Shown: positions 9,602 to 22,598, counted from the first letter of the stretch. The stretch: DNA of 64,000 nt from Oidiodendron maius Zn (GCA_000827325.1 KN832889.1:372001-436000); one strand, 5' to 3'. Notes: a model not told the origin generated them from the letters alone. Numbers and translations: made by a program.

Positions 9602-12241
9602 CTATGGTAATGTTAAAAAGAAAGCAAGCATCTTAGGGTAGTTTGGAGTTCCTAAATCGTTGTCAGCAAAACGTCCCAGATCATACCGATGACATACATA
9701 CCCAAGCCAGTAACGGGATCCCAGCCAGGAACCGCGGAGAACCCAACTGTTCCGCAGCCAGGATTTGTACCATTCGTGATGTCATTCAACATCCAAGGAT
9801 TTGAATAGAGCGCGGGGTTCATAAATCCAATGGGGTTCTTGCCAGTGTTGAGGCGGAGTTCGTTAATGCGGTTGACGATCGACGCGAATATGGGGGTACT
9901 CGCAGAGGTACCTCCTGAGGACGAGTAATTCCCTTGGTTATAGGTGGCGATGTTATCACCATTCGCTCTTGAACTAAGTTAGTATTCGCTCGAATTACTG
10001 TAAGGATCGGCAGCACTTACGCGACATCGGGGTATCTATGTTTAAAATTAGCATTCAATTCCACGACAATAAGGATTCATGAGCCTTACCCTCGACCAAT
10101 TCGGTTATAAATTCCACCATTCGCGCCAAAGCTGGAATTCCCTTCGTAGTAAGGGTAAGGGGGGTTATGCTTCTCAAAGAATGCCGCTACAGCGGCTTTC
10201 TGGTAATCAGGCTGAGGATAAATGTTACTAAAACCTCCTCCTGAAGAGAAAGCTATAGAATATGGTTGTCCTTCAGGGTCAACTACGGCACTCTCAGGCT
10301 CGAAGACAGTCCGGCCAGGATAAACCTTGGTTGCTCCCACATTCGTTACCCATGGACAGCTATAATAAAAATTACTTCCAGCGAGCGCTCAGTCCGATAG
10401 ATGATACTCACCTATTTGGCCACGCTGGTGAAAAGATGGTCGAATTGTCTCCAAGGCATCCATTGGAAGAATCATCGCCAGGAGGTCCTGCAACACCATC
10501 GTCCCCAGAAGCAAAGAAAATCGAATGGCCCTGGAGTCCAAGCTTCATGAATCTGAGAAAGAGGTCAGCAGGCTTGAGCGGATGGGTAAGTTCTACCAAA
10601 TTTCCCAGATAAACTTACTCATTGCATTGCCTCTGTTGATAGTATGCGGGCAAGTCCGATTCTTGCCCACCATATGAAATGGAAATAACATTCGTTGGCT
10701 GTCGCAAGAGAAATGAGTATTTCGCATCACTATAGAGGAACACGGCTTACTTTGTAGATTCCACATTGTAGTTTCCCCTTATATCCTCCTGGAGTGGGAT
10801 CCGGATACACCGGGTCCAGGTTTGCTGTGAGTAATGTTAATGGTATTCCTACGATTTTTTGTCGAGATGAGATGGCTCGGGGCAGGGTTTCTCACGATCA
10901 TCGCCAGTCTCGCCATAAGCAGAATAAGTGCAGTAGGACTGTTTTCACTGATCAGCAAAATTTATCTTCAAGTATTTTAGAGGACGTACTCCATCAAGAG
11001 CATCTAGCAGGGTGTTAAAGCTACCCGACGTCACATTTAGATTTGTTGCGTAATACAAGTCGTCTGTCTGATACAGAGTGATAGTCTGGGGATAAATGAG
11101 AGGATACGCCAGCTCAAAATCCAAGTCGGACTCTCCCCCTGCATTTGCGGTGTCTGTAGGCGCCTCAGCGCCATCAATAAATGCCGGCGATGGATGAGTC
11201 CCGTGGGGAATGTAAGGAGTGAAATTTGCAAAGAACAGATCTAGATCTTCTTGCGCGTAGTAGTCGCCTTCTTCGTAAATACCCAATGAATTATCAGAGC
11301 GTGGTTTGCCGAACGGGTATTCTGGGATCTCTGGGACCTCATATAATGCACGAATACCTATCATTTTTGTTAGTACATTCGACTTTGTTTGGTTAGAGCA
11401 TACTTACAGGCAGGAGTAATTGCCTTATCACAAGTTGCAAGTTCTCCTTCTTCTGACCAGGGAAAGTAGCCTGGAAGAGTTTTCGTCGGCGGCCGAGTTC
11501 CTGCGTGACCATTGCGGCCAGATGTGATTCCGAATCCTCGCTTTCTACCGCCCCTTTTCGTAGCTGATAGAAGTCTAATACCTGGAGTAATGTAATCGAC
11601 GTGCTCTCGAATATGCTTTGGAACATGATAGCTAGGGGCATGTAAGTACGTCAAATTTGAGTGTCATGAGAGCTTGAGCTTTAAATACCTATCACACGCT
11701 GGAGTCACATGACCTGTAGAGGAGTGCTCGTAGATGTGGTATTCAGTGTGTAACAAATTCTCTGCTTCCTCGGTCGTAGCATCAAACGCGATCCATCCTT
11801 GGTTATCAGAGTGAGTTATACGATCACTGTTAATCCCAAAGTCTATCAACCATTCTTTAACAGCGTCGACAGTCTTCTCTGTTGGAGAGAACATTTCAAT
11901 AACTTCCTCCGGAGTCCAGTGCTTAGCATAGTTGGGGGAATCTGGGTGAGATCTATCTTTGACTGAGCTTTGAAGATCAAGAAGGTGGTCAAGTCCCTAG
12001 GGAGAACTAAATTGGATTTTAGAGCTTACACGTCCATAAGAAAACTATGACCCCTGTCTAGATTCCTCTGCTTTAATCCGATCCGCATTGGCAAGACATA
12101 AGACGACGAAATCTTCTCTCGTTTAACCCATTTTGACGGAGGCGACTCTCTTTTCTCGTGAACAACATGAGAATTGGGGACAGCAGCACCTTGGGCTGTC
12201 GCCGCAAGAACAAGAGCGAAAGCAATGCACGTGATGCGCAT
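9602..12241 (-). CDS. Sedolisin (S53) serine-carboxyl protease, 12 exons
   Basis: Exons from 5' to 3': 12030..12241, 11689..11952, 11408..11631, 10990..11357, 10896..10938, 10751..10824, 10619..10698, 10412..10552, 10090..10359, 10021..10035, 9702..9973, 9602..9651. All phases match and the product is 670 aa. A signal peptide (MRITCIAFALVLAATAQG) leads into a pro-kumamolisin prodomain (LMDVSHPDSPNYAKHW). The mature enzyme has the catalytic Glu and Asp in GGESDLDFELAYP, the oxyanion Asp in FFASGDDGV and the nucleophile Ser in SSGGTSASTP. The C-terminal calcium site is PGWDPVTGLGTP. It is an acid-acting secreted peptidase (tripeptidyl-peptidase-like). Exon 10 is only 15 bases and codes the conserved GYPDVA stretch. 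Eleven introns of 47-77 bases are many for this family. Confidence 0.92.
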
Positions 12242-13223
12242 AGTGATCGAGAGTAATATCATACGAATAAGTAGAAACGCAAAGGACGATGCAGGAGGGC
12301 AAAGTTGGTTTTGTACTTCCGCCTGCTTACGAAATATAAGCTTTGCCCGGTGGCAGCCTGTGAGTAGTTCCCGCAAACCGGGGCTAGATGTGAAAAGGAG
12401 ATGGAAGGTACTCAGCTTGTTCGGCAGGTCGTAAACAAATTAATGGGGCGCGTATCTAAGCTAGACCAGAAAGGCAGGTACGCGATGCTTGCTTACCCTA
12501 ACTGAATCCCCAGGTTAAGACCTGAATGCTTTAAGAGGCTAGCAGAGGGTTAATACGAGTAGGATCAATGGGTTAGCACGGAGTGGGCAGGTAATCACGA
12601 GTCTTACAGGTACAAGCGACTTCCGGCAGCCGGCATCATCCTGGCCATTTAACGATTATGAGGTAAAAAGCTTAGCACAGCCCTGCGCCATTTTTCGTGC
12701 GCTTGAGAATCTCACGTGTACCAAGTAATGCCGGAAAGTCTCGGTCCGAGACAGTCCAATTAAATTCCAAGCCAGAGAAGCATTCGTCTAGATTCACTAG
12801 GAGCGTTTCGTCGTCGGATGCGAAGCAACTTCAGGGCGGTCAGGGGATGAGAGAAGCTACAAATATAGAACTAAGTGACGGTAGTAACTGCATAGAACGA
12901 GTGCCGGGCGTTTCAGACGCTTTTTATACAGTGAGTGAAGAAAGAAGAGGATGAGATGTCCAAATAAACATATCGTGGATATCGCAGAGGATATGGTGGT
13001 CTCTGAACTTCAGTCAAGGACTAAGAGCCTAGCAGAATGACACTAGTATCGGCAGAAGAGATAGCTCTATTTTCTGATTTAGATGTAGGTTAACGATATA
13101 ATTTTTCTTTTACGACCTAAGCAGATTGCCTTGTTTCGGGCTGCACATGAATATTCTGAACCGGGACTTGGACTGATGAGGTAGTCAGGCTTCGAAATCA
13201 ATTCGAGCAACTTAAGTGTCCGA
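12242..13223. other. Intergenic, nothing recognised
   Basis: Contains the sedolisin promoter. Short frames on both strands show no family motif. Confidence 0.5.
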
Positions 13224-14747
13224 TCATATTCTCTGCTGCTCACATGGGACAGCTCGCACTTTTCCTGCGCCACGTTCCAGCCGGTAAAGCACAGCCCTTT
13301 TCCCCGTGTCCCACTTTAGATACTCTAGAGACTTCGGAATATCTGGAAATTGATTAAGAATCTCGTCTGGAAGCTTCAAACCGCGACTGTCCGACATTCT
13401 GAGGGTGTGGATGCGAGTGCTCGGCGGGAGGATATTGAGAATTGATATCTGTGAATTATTCTCGTTAGTACTACTTTTAGCTTACGTGCAATAGGCAATA
13501 TCAACGTACTAAATCTTTCACACCGATTGGCTCAGGGTGTTCAGATTTCCCACGCACACCGCTGCTGATATACGTATTTCCAGTCTCTAGATCGAATCCT
13601 AGCTCCTGTAGATCGTGAAGCTGCAGGAGAAGATTCTTCAAAATATTATGTAACAGACCGGCGGTCTCTTCTTCATTTCTAGCTTTGTTTTCTATTTCTT
13701 CATCGCTGTCAGAGTCTGGTCGCAATTCATTAACGTAGATGTTGAGGTCTAGACTTTTCAAGGTCTTTGCAAATACTGCAACCTTGGAAAGGCTATCATG
13801 CGAGCAGTCCTCAACGCCAATGCGTATAATTGGGCGAGGAGATATGCTAATTGCAGTAGATACCGCGTCTAAGGCACCTAAAACGTCCATGCTGTCCAAC
13901 TTGAGAACACGGAGGTTTGGCAGACAGGCTGGTGGCAGAATGAGCTCCTCGTCCGCATCAACATTCCAATCCAGTGTTGTTATAGTTGGATGTGAGGCAA
14001 GGAACTTTGATAGGGCTGTGTTGTCTGAGTTATAGGTGCTGATGCTAAAGCGTTTTAGGGCTGGAAAGGTATATTCCCACGTGATTCCTTTTATTCGACA
14101 GGCTTCCAGGTCGCACCCAGGGAATATTAAAGTGAGCTCCTCTAGTCCAGGTGCGTTCCGAAGAATTTGGTCAACCATAGAACCATTATCACCATGACCT
14201 CCACTTGCATCAATTCGCAGGCTCTTCAATGCCGGGAACTTTGGGGGACGGGGGATCTAGAGCAGATCAGTGTCTACAGGGATAAAAAATGGGTACATGG
14301 AGAGCTTACTGATTCGTCACCTGTAAGATTTGCGAAGCGATGTAGCTCATGTTCGAAGAACCTGATATCAAGGTACTTCAGAGTCCGCGCTGTGTCCCAA
14401 AGATTGCTCCAGAAGCAAACTTCGCGTGTAGCTCCTTTTTCATCCACATCGCGTACCCATCTGAATGACTCTAAGCCGCCAGTGCTATGGATTCCGTCGA
14501 TAATGCTTGCTATAATTCTGCTGGTATCATCAAAACCACGAGGCCCCTCCATATCTGACATCTTGTCCTCATCCGACTCCGACGTCTCGAGCTCATCACC
14601 AATATCGATGTCTGTAACCTGGAGCTCTTGATCCGGATTAGACGCAAAATGATCAATTACGTCGTAAAGTTTGTTGAGATCATGTATCTCGAGACGATGA
14701 TCGTAGACTCGGTATGATGGAGAAGAGGCTGCCATAATGCCGGGCAA
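13224..14747 (-). CDS. LRR-like fungal protein of unknown function
   Basis: Exons 14310..14747, 13510..14256 and 13224..13448 (introns of 53 and 61 bases) give 469 aa; a second ATG at 14735 is an equally possible start. The protein alternates FPALKSLRID, APGLEELTLIFP, LKRFSIST, LPNLRVLKLD and KSLDLNI segments, irregular leucine-rich repeats of the kind found behind fungal F-boxes. Two acidic stretches (SESDEDKMSD near residue 55 and RPDSDSDEEIEN) interrupt them. The C-terminus WDTGKRAVLYRLERG is conserved in this group of fungal proteins. No F-box was found at the N-terminus, so a ubiquitin-ligase role is only a guess. Confidence 0.7.
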
Positions 14748-16529
14748 TTTTTACTGGGGAGGTCACGAGAGAGCAGGTTATAGCAAGGGAAAAATTTTAC
14801 TTCGTATTTTTAAACACCTCAGCAATGTTAGTCGTATTGTGTTTGATAGCTTTAGAGCTCCTTTCTTGAAATGATTTAGCGCGCCATGTAGTGTGAAAAT
14901 TTGACTCTAATCGGCTAATCTCCGGCTCTCTTTGGGACAGTATGTTACAATTTCACTTGTGAGAGTCTATACAAACGTAACTTTACGACGCTCCCATATC
15001 GCATAGAACTTGTATAGTTATTACACAGTACTAGAATAGGTCAAAGATTCATATTAATAATTTTCAATCACATCTCCCCTACTTGAGGTATAGTAAGTAA
15101 GTTATTATATACTAGCTTAGGCTCTACTACTTTAGTATCTTACATGTGGACTAGTATTAGGATATATTATACCCTCTATTCAAGAGAGCTAGTCCAGGCA
15201 AACGAGCTAAGGAAGCTCACAATAGCAGAGTTACGTTGCCCGTTAATCGCACTGATAATAATTAATTTTCACCTACTACTTATAGTAAACGCGCTCATAT
15301 TCTATCTTGAGGGGAGAGGTCATAGGTCCGTAGGTCGTAGTTAGGAATCAAGGTGAAATTCAGTGTTATAATGACTATTGAGTGATGGAGAGACAACTAT
15401 AGTAAGAAGGAGGTGTATAGAACGAAGGCCTTTGTACTTGATACTACACACTCAATTGAGTCATTAGATAGGTCCCCACGTAGTTACCTTACAGGCACCA
15501 GCGGACAGCCTAGTAGGCAGCCATATCGCACGTGCAGCATGTACTGTACTTGAAGCCTTAGGACTCAGTCAATATTCTATATTATCTCCAGGCATCCAAA
15601 GGGAGAATTAAGAGAACCATAAAGATAATGCTCTGTTTTAATCCCAAATATGACTTTATATACCTCGTAACAGATTGACCTGTGGTATAATAATAAATCA
15701 GCTTGAACCAAGTTGACAAAGACAATTGAGTCTAGGAACTTTTGATCCTCTGTATCCAATTGGAAGGGCAGAAAGACAAAGCATCCTAGCCTATAAGCCT
15801 AGTTCCCATTGGTATGGATATAATAGCAATGCTGCAAAGACTTTAATACTCGTATTGCTATTAAAATATTTATTAATTAGCTGCCTTTGTAATTTATAAC
15901 AAGAGACACTTAATATTATTGTAATGTAAGACAGTTAAGTAAAATACTGAGAATAAGAGAATGCTTTAAGATTTAGGATAGGAGACAGAGCTATATACTA
16001 AGAGAGAGCCAACTTAACGCCTAGTAACCTACCTTGCCAATCTACCTTAGACTAAAATCCTATAGTACGCAATATATATTCTTTAAGATCCGTCAAGTAC
16101 GACACGTCTGAGCCTCACACAGCCTCTCCAGCCTCAATGATGTTTGCTTGAAGATACATTGGGGCGGGAGTCCCACTAGTGTTGCACTTCCTGCCAATAA
16201 TATGTACACGCTATCTATGACATGATAGCAACGTGTGGTTATGCCGTTCAGTGTCCTGCCTGTACTTTATGGATCACAAACCATAACATTACGAAACTTC
16301 AAGTGTACGGTTTCGATACCAGGCTCTTGGCTCCACTGGGCAGTGGGTAGGTAATCGCCCATAGTTGTGGAATGAAAAACTATGTCTGTGTAAATTAATT
16401 TAATCTTGGTGGATGGCCGATATCGCTGATTAACCCAAGGCAGATTAGCCTAGCGTTAGTGATCTTCAATCGATATGCTCCCACTCACTAACTCGATAAC
16501 TGTTAAACCATCACGAGCTATCACCAGAG
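14748..16529. other. Intergenic, strongly AT-rich stop-dense tract
   Basis: From about 14.9 to 16.1 kb the sequence is dominated by TA-rich words, with stops in all frames. This is what repeat-induced point mutation leaves behind, but I cannot name any element in it. The last 300 bases before 16530 return to normal composition and should hold the promoter of the methyltransferase. Confidence 0.45.
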
Positions 16530-17609
16530 ATGGCACCCAGCAAAGAATCTCGTGTCCTCCTGCTGGATGGCGGCCTCGGTACTACGCTAGTAGATACCTA
16601 TGGCTGCATTTTTAATGATCACACTCCGTTGTGGTCGTCGCAGCTGTTGCTCTCTGGTCCCTCTATTCTAAAAGATGCGCAAACTGCCTTCGCCCGGGCA
16701 GGTGCCGATATCCTGCTCACTGCCACCTACCAAGCCTCCTTAGAAGGTTTCTCCCAGTGTGGCGTCTCCGAAGGAGAGGCGACCCGCTACATGCGGTCCG
16801 CCGTCGCGATCGCGCACGCTGCGTTAGAAGGGCGGAGCGGTTGGGTGGCATTGAGCCTCGGTGCGTATGGCGCAACTATGACCCCGGGACAGGAGTACAG
16901 CGGGAAGTATGGGGATCATGCAAGGACAGAATGGTTGCGGGAGTGGCATCTTCAGAGGGTGCGACTGTTCTACGATGGGGTAGGGGCAGAGAGGTGTTGG
17001 GAGGAGGTTGAGTTTCTAGCCTTCGAGACGCTACCGTTGTTATCTGAGGTCTCAGCGGTAAGAGAGACTATGGGTGCAGTTGCAAAGGAAGTCCGTGGAA
17101 GTGAGAAGAAGTTTTGGATTAGCTGCGTATTCCCTGGAGAGGGAAATGTCTTGCCGGATGGGAGCTCTGTGGAAAAGGTTGTGAGGGCTATGCTTGAGAA
17201 GAAGGACGGAGCAGCGATTCCTAACGGAGTGGGTATAAATTGTACTCGGGTAGAAAAGTTAGAGGGGTTGATTGTGGAGTTTGAGAAGGCGGTTAGGAGG
17301 ATGGTGGATAGTAGTGAAATAGACCAGTGGCCAGATCTCGTGCTATACCCGGACGCGACGGATGGAGAAGTGTACAACACGTTGACGAAGGAGTGGGAAA
17401 AGGTCAAGGGAGGATCGAGCTTAGTATGTCTAAACCCCGCCTATAAATGAATGACGAGCTGACTGTTTGAGACGCCATGGGATGAAACATTGTACGATAT
17501 TGTCGGGCGGGCACGAGATCGAGAAATGTGGAGTCAGATTATTGTAGGCGGATGTTGCAAGGCAACGCCTGCCCATATAGCAAAATTACGAAATAGAATA
17601 GATGGATAG
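16530..17609 (+). CDS. Homocysteine S-methyltransferase
   Basis: Exons 16530..17423 and 17472..17609 (48-base intron) give 343 aa. The N-terminal LLDGGLGTTL, the GADILLTATYQAS segment and the EFLAFETLPLLSE strand are family hallmarks of the TIM-barrel methyltransferases. The three zinc-binding cysteines are present: GVGINCT and, only after splicing, GGCCKATPAHI, which confirms the second exon. The enzyme transfers a methyl group from S-methylmethionine (or SAM) to homocysteine to make methionine, in the cytosol. An apparent stop at 17448-17450 lies inside the intron. Full length for the family (about 310-350 aa). Confidence 0.93.
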
Positions 17610-17973
17610 TGCGTGTATAAGACTTAGGGTCAAGTGCCAAATCGAACAGATCAAAAATTTATAAACCCAATATCACAACTCCCCTAACTGAGAGAAGTGG
17701 GTCATGGAACTCAATATCTACTGTTGTATCTACTATATTCAGATATAGATAAATATGCCACGATAGTAGACCGAGCAGGGCTGATGTTTTGAGATATTGT
17801 AAAGATCCCCAAGAACGATCCATAGTACACTCTTCATAGTCATAACCCAAGCTTCCAGGACAGAATTATAGGCATTTCCCGGTGTACTGAGTTTATAGTA
17901 AAGTGAAGCGAAGTAAGTAAGGGTGTACTGTAAAAAAACAGCCTTATTTGGAGTCTGCTATAAGACTTATAAC
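17610..17973. other. Convergent intergenic region
   Basis: Lies between two convergent genes. No gene seen; it must hold both 3' ends. Confidence 0.5.
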
Positions 17974-19292
17974 TCATTTAGCAGAAAGCCTTCTTTCTGC
18001 CAAGTTTGGCATGCTCAGCTCCAGCTGCTTGTCCAATTCCAAGTGGTTGTGCTTGTTTGTTCGGTACCACAATATCCATGCAAGAAGAACCGCCAGGGTC
18101 AAAGGAACTGTGATCGCCCAGTAGATCCAGAATAAATGGGAGACAGTAGCCGTTTGGAAGTCGAAGAAACTCGTGCTCAAGATAGACTGCAATGTATTAG
18201 CCTTTTTTAGTAGCAAATATCACACCAAAGGTTACTCACAGCCACAAACGTGCCAGGGAGGAAGACAATACCCAAGATAGAGATTGTCCTCATCGCTGTG
18301 CCTTCGTATTTACTTGCGGCAGCAATCCGACGAGACTCAACGGCAACAAGATAGTTCAGCTTATTGTCTTTCTGAGCGATGAGGTTATAGAGCTGTTAAT
18401 GGTCGAATTAGTCAAGACAGAAGAGAAAGCCAATATAGATATACTTACCGCGTTGGCTTGAGCAGTAAGTCTTGTGCTAGTAACAGAATGGTAGGTCTCT
18501 ATTACGCGAATTCGTCTTTGTTGGAATCGTAACCTGGACATGAACGCTATATGGCAATTTATAGTTTCAGCAGCATCAATTGTAGGCGGTATGGCGGCAC
18601 CGTACACCTCCATTGCCTCCTCTAGATTTTTTAAAGCCTCAGGATACACCATAGGAGTTCGCTTCTGCAGTTGTGCGCTGCATTCGACGAGTTCTCGATT
18701 GAGAAATTCAAAGTCTACTGTTCCGTCGTTGAAGGTATAGGGATTCGTATCAGCTTGACGCCCAAGTCGGAGACCTAAAGCATCCTCAATTCGCCTCACT
18801 TGTCGTCGAATGTCACGTTGACGATCTTTAATACGTCCCAACTCTTCTTGAAAGATGAGCATTGGCAACAGAAATGGATTTCCAACCTGAGAGCTGCTGC
18901 TCTTCAACTTCTTCAAAACCGCTTGACAATCACTATTTGTGGTAGCCTTGTAAAATCCAGATGTTTCCCGAGATTTCATGTCGTGATGAAGGCTCAACGT
19001 CCATTTAGCGCTCGTCGGCTTCGAGCTGGCCCGCTGCATAACAATCTCTTCAAGCGTCGATGAGAATTTGTAAAGGTCTAGAAAGAGAGGAGGGCCTACC
19101 GAAAGTGGAATTAGTTGGGATGAAATTCATATCTGTCCAGAGAACGAGGCCTGGACATGATGCTAGCTCAAACGTTCTTGAGGATAGGATGTTTTTCTCG
19201 AGGGCATCTTGCCAGGTTGACTTGGGTAGAGTAATATATCCATCTTGGAATGAATTGTGGGAAATGGTTTCCTGAAATCTCGACCCTGTCAA
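17974..19292 (-). CDS. CorA-like magnesium-transporter-type membrane protein, 5' end unresolved
   Basis: Exons with firm joins are 17974..18186, 18240..18392 and 18449 to about 19070; a further N-terminal stretch reads in 19071..19292. The C-terminus has the fungal CorA-like layout: RTISILGIVFLPGTFVA and SILSTSFFDF, then a second membrane helix (FWIYWAITVPLTLAVLLAWIL). Before it lies a long helical region with RDIRRQVRRIEDALGL. Such proteins are pentameric-channel-like; the canonical GMN motif is not visible, so ion transport is not assured. The N-terminal piece needs a frame step near 19086-19110, where only a 22-base GT..AG stretch would fit, far below normal intron length, and no ATG is in frame upstream. 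The 5' part is therefore either mis-modelled or damaged. Confidence 0.6.
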
Positions 19293-20980
19293 TTTAATGG
19301 CAGAGTCTGTGAGGACATGTGACGAACAGCATTCTAAGATTTCCAGAATTCTTTACGTCTGCCCTGGATTGTGGAGCAAACTCTCCCTGGAAACCACTAA
19401 GTAGAGTATCACGTGATGAGGCATTTTCCACCCACCTCTTGGCGTATCCATGGTTCTAAATTCTCAGCGGCGACCGGTCCTTCGGTAACCAAATTTTTAC
19501 AACTTGAACCCTAAATGACGATGGAAAGGTTAAGATACGACAGACTTAGTTAGAATAGCTTAGAGGCAGGTGCTCACTGAGAAGGCTGAGAGCTCAAGGA
19601 ACGAAGTTTGCTCCGCGACGTATTTCGAGGACGCTAATATCTCCTTAGTGATTACCTCTTCCATAACAATGAAGCACTCTAGGAGTAAAATATATTGGAT
19701 GTTCAATTCTAGATGACGATATAGATATATGGATGGACGCTATGTTCTCTCGTCTGGTTTGTTGGACGCCCAGACATTTAAGTCTGTCTGCGCCCAGTGC
19801 CGCCTATTATGCAGGTCGTGCACTGCCATTCCAGCGTAGATAAAGACAGCTGGGGCTGTGTCACATGGCAATTCGCGGGCTGATGTTAAGGCAGATTCGA
19901 GGCGGTCCAGAGAGCAAGACGAACCGGGTGTGTTCACTAACAAGCCAGGCATCATTGGCTGCCATCTGCTTCGGCCTCGCTTAACGAACTCAGCCCCCTC
20001 GTGTGCATTAAAGTTGCCCTGCAAAACCTACTCCCCATCGGCAGAGTCGAACTGCTCGCGTGATGTAATACAGAAAGGGAATGGTAGGGGCAGAGGTCCC
20101 CTCATGCTCAATCCGCCCAATAAATCTAGTGCTTTGACCTCAAGTACGGAGCCTACATCTGGATTCTCTGATAGTTCAAGAGTTTATAGAATCCGTTCTT
20201 CCACATTCTGAAGAGTAGAACCTTAGCTAGTGAAAAATTCAAATTCATCCGGGAAGATATTCTAAGAATTTTCGCTCAACCTTATTTATTCCTTGGTTCT
20301 CTTGTTTCCTCTGACTCTTCATGTATACCGCATCGGAGTGACGAGAAGTCCAACAGTCAGTTTTCTCTGCAAAAAAAACTTTTCCCTTCAACCTTTTGAA
20401 GGGAATATATTGTCAGAGAAGGATTTGGGGATAGAGAGTCCATGTGTGCGGCCAATTGCGGCCGGCAATCTCTGGCACTAGTTCTGATTGGTGGTGACAA
20501 CACCAGCCTATTTGTTTATGATAAGTCGACGTCTGTCAAAAACCTATCGTACAGGGTGAGACGGACAACTAGCTGGTGAGTATACAACAGGACGTTGGTG
20601 GGTTGAAGGAGCCTCGCCAGCGGGTTGCTGGAAGCTCGAAGTAACGAAGTATATTTTACCAGGAAAATCAGAAAAGACTAAACACTGCTTCTCCTTGAAA
20701 AAGGCGCCTGCCCTTTATATACATAATAACTCACGAATATAGTCCTTTATTCGGGCTACGTAAAGCTCAGTCACCTACCCGTGGCCCTCCATTAAGTCAC
20801 CTGACAACTTCCCCTGTCCATTCTTCACCAACCAGGTTGTCACATTAAATATTATAGAAAAGATTGCACCCTTGAAGTCTAGAAAAGTTGCAACCTAGAT
20901 ATTCTATACAGGAGGCTTTGTGACAAGCATAAAGTACTTTTAAACTCCCGTCCTTGACTTTTATAATACACTGCTTTTGT
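19293..20980. other. Intergenic, 1.7 kb
   Basis: Two opposed frames around 19.74-20.21 kb overlap each other and have no family motif. A short diverged repeat shared with 58.5 kb lies near 20.80 kb. Confidence 0.45.
20801..20860. repeat. Short diverged dispersed repeat, copy 1
   Basis: The word CTGACAACTTCCCCTGTC and a following weaker match are shared with 58499..58560. Confidence 0.35.
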
Positions 20981-22598
20981 TTATTGCTCAATAGCATACC
21001 GTCTAGAGGGTTTCTTCGCTGTCTCCGCAGCTATACCAGGAGCATCGAATGGCAGGCAGAGCTTCGGAGACGCGAATAAGTCTGGCTTATCAAAGATCGA
21101 CTTGTTGATAATATAGTTCTTCTTCCCAGCTAGTTGACTATAAGCCTGGAAACTTAAACCAGCTCCCATCGAGGCTCCGATGGATACTCCGCCTTTCTTG
21201 GTTGTGTTAGGACACGGTGGCTTTGCAGTATCTCGAGATAGTTAGCCTTTTGGCTTAGAGAATATAGGTAAGGTAAAGAGAACACATACCATACGTCGCC
21301 TCTCCTTTAATAGCGACTTCTGGAAGCTTGAGAGCAAGATCAACACTAAACCCATTACCTAGACACTTTAAACCGACAGCAAGAGCAAGCTGTAGGTAAA
21401 CGTCAAACTCTGCACTAACAGATGCACTAAACGATACCGGCTTTCCTTTAATAGTCGGAATCCAGCCTGTTATATGGGTCTTTTTGCCAACAAAATCCAA
21501 CATCGCCTTAGAAGTATCTGGAATGGTAGCAGTCATTCCAGAGGTGACGCCGACCTTTCCAGTAATGTTTGACAAGGTAAGTCCACCATCAAACCTTAGC
21601 GCCGGGCCAATATCCAACACCCCTGGAATTGAGTAGCCTGGCATCGAAACGGAGATAATGTTAAATTGTTGATCCCAAGCCGTCTTTAACGTTCCCGAAG
21701 CTGACAGCGTCAGTGAGATATCTGCAGACACACCCTTTGGTGCAGCTTGGATATTGAACACAGTAAGGCCACTCTTTTTACTAGATGTCACTCTCCCCGT
21801 AATCTCAATTGAACCCTTAGTAGCGCAGTCAGTGCAGTCAATACCAACAGTAATGCCGTCAATAGTCTTTGGCTTCATGAACTGTTGAGGAATCGCCGTT
21901 GCGAGCGGGATAGAGAAGGTCTTTGACTTATCAACATCAACAATGCCTCTTTTTATTGACGTAGCCGGGCTGTGACGACCGAAATCTAAGCTGTAAGTAT
22001 GAGCAATCTCTTGCCATGTTTTCTTCATAGCTTTAAGATAAACTGTCTGATGGGGATCATCGTAATGAGCGTTATTTACTACCCAAGGGTCTCGAGACTC
22101 TCCAGCTCCGCATCCCTCGTAGTTTGCGACTATAATAAAAGTGTGCTTCTCATGGAGGTTAACCCAGTCCCACTCAGCTATCGCTGCCCGATAAGTTGAC
22201 TCCGAGACAAACTCCATCATCATATCACTACTGCAGTCAACCTTTCGTAACTCACCAGCAAATCGCTCCATCGAGATAACAAGCTCATCATCACCGGTTT
22301 CAAGGGTCATGTTAGCGAACGACCCGCTGCCTGAAGACTGTGTTAGAGTATAATCTTGAAATTAAATGCACGAAGTATGCTTGCCGGTCTTAGATCCCCA
22401 CACGAAATGCTCGTTTTGTTGTAGAGCCCACCCTTTGCCCCCTTGACGGTGTTCACGGCCAGGCCAGCCTTCGTCTGATATTGGCGCCAAGACTTCGTGC
22501 TCTGGTACGGCACGAATCTCATATTCTGAGATGGCCCGGGCACGAGCCGAGGACGGGAAAGAAAAGGAAGAGAGCAGAAGCGTAAAAAGAGGCTTCAT
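20981..22598 (-). CDS. Secreted fungal protein of unknown function (DUF7029/DUF7223-like)
   Basis: Exons 22372..22598, 21290..22326 and 20981..21231 (introns of 45 and 58 bases) give 504 aa. It starts with a signal peptide (MKPLFTLLLSSFSFPSSARA). The middle has the pattern HTFIIVANYEGCGAGE followed by TWQEIAHTYSLDFGR, then a GITVGIDCTDC segment and a long beta-rich region (FNIQAAPKGVSADISLTLSA). This resembles a widespread class of secreted fungal proteins known only as domains of unknown function; I recall the names DUF7029 and DUF7223 but cannot check them. No catalytic motif is visible. It has an extracellular or cell-wall location by inference from the signal peptide and cysteines. An in-frame stop between exon 1 and 2 falls inside the first intron. 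Confidence 0.72.

Noticed and set aside
19740-20211. Overlapping opposed frames
   Set aside because: Mutually antisense, neither with motif, signal peptide or splice-supported extension.
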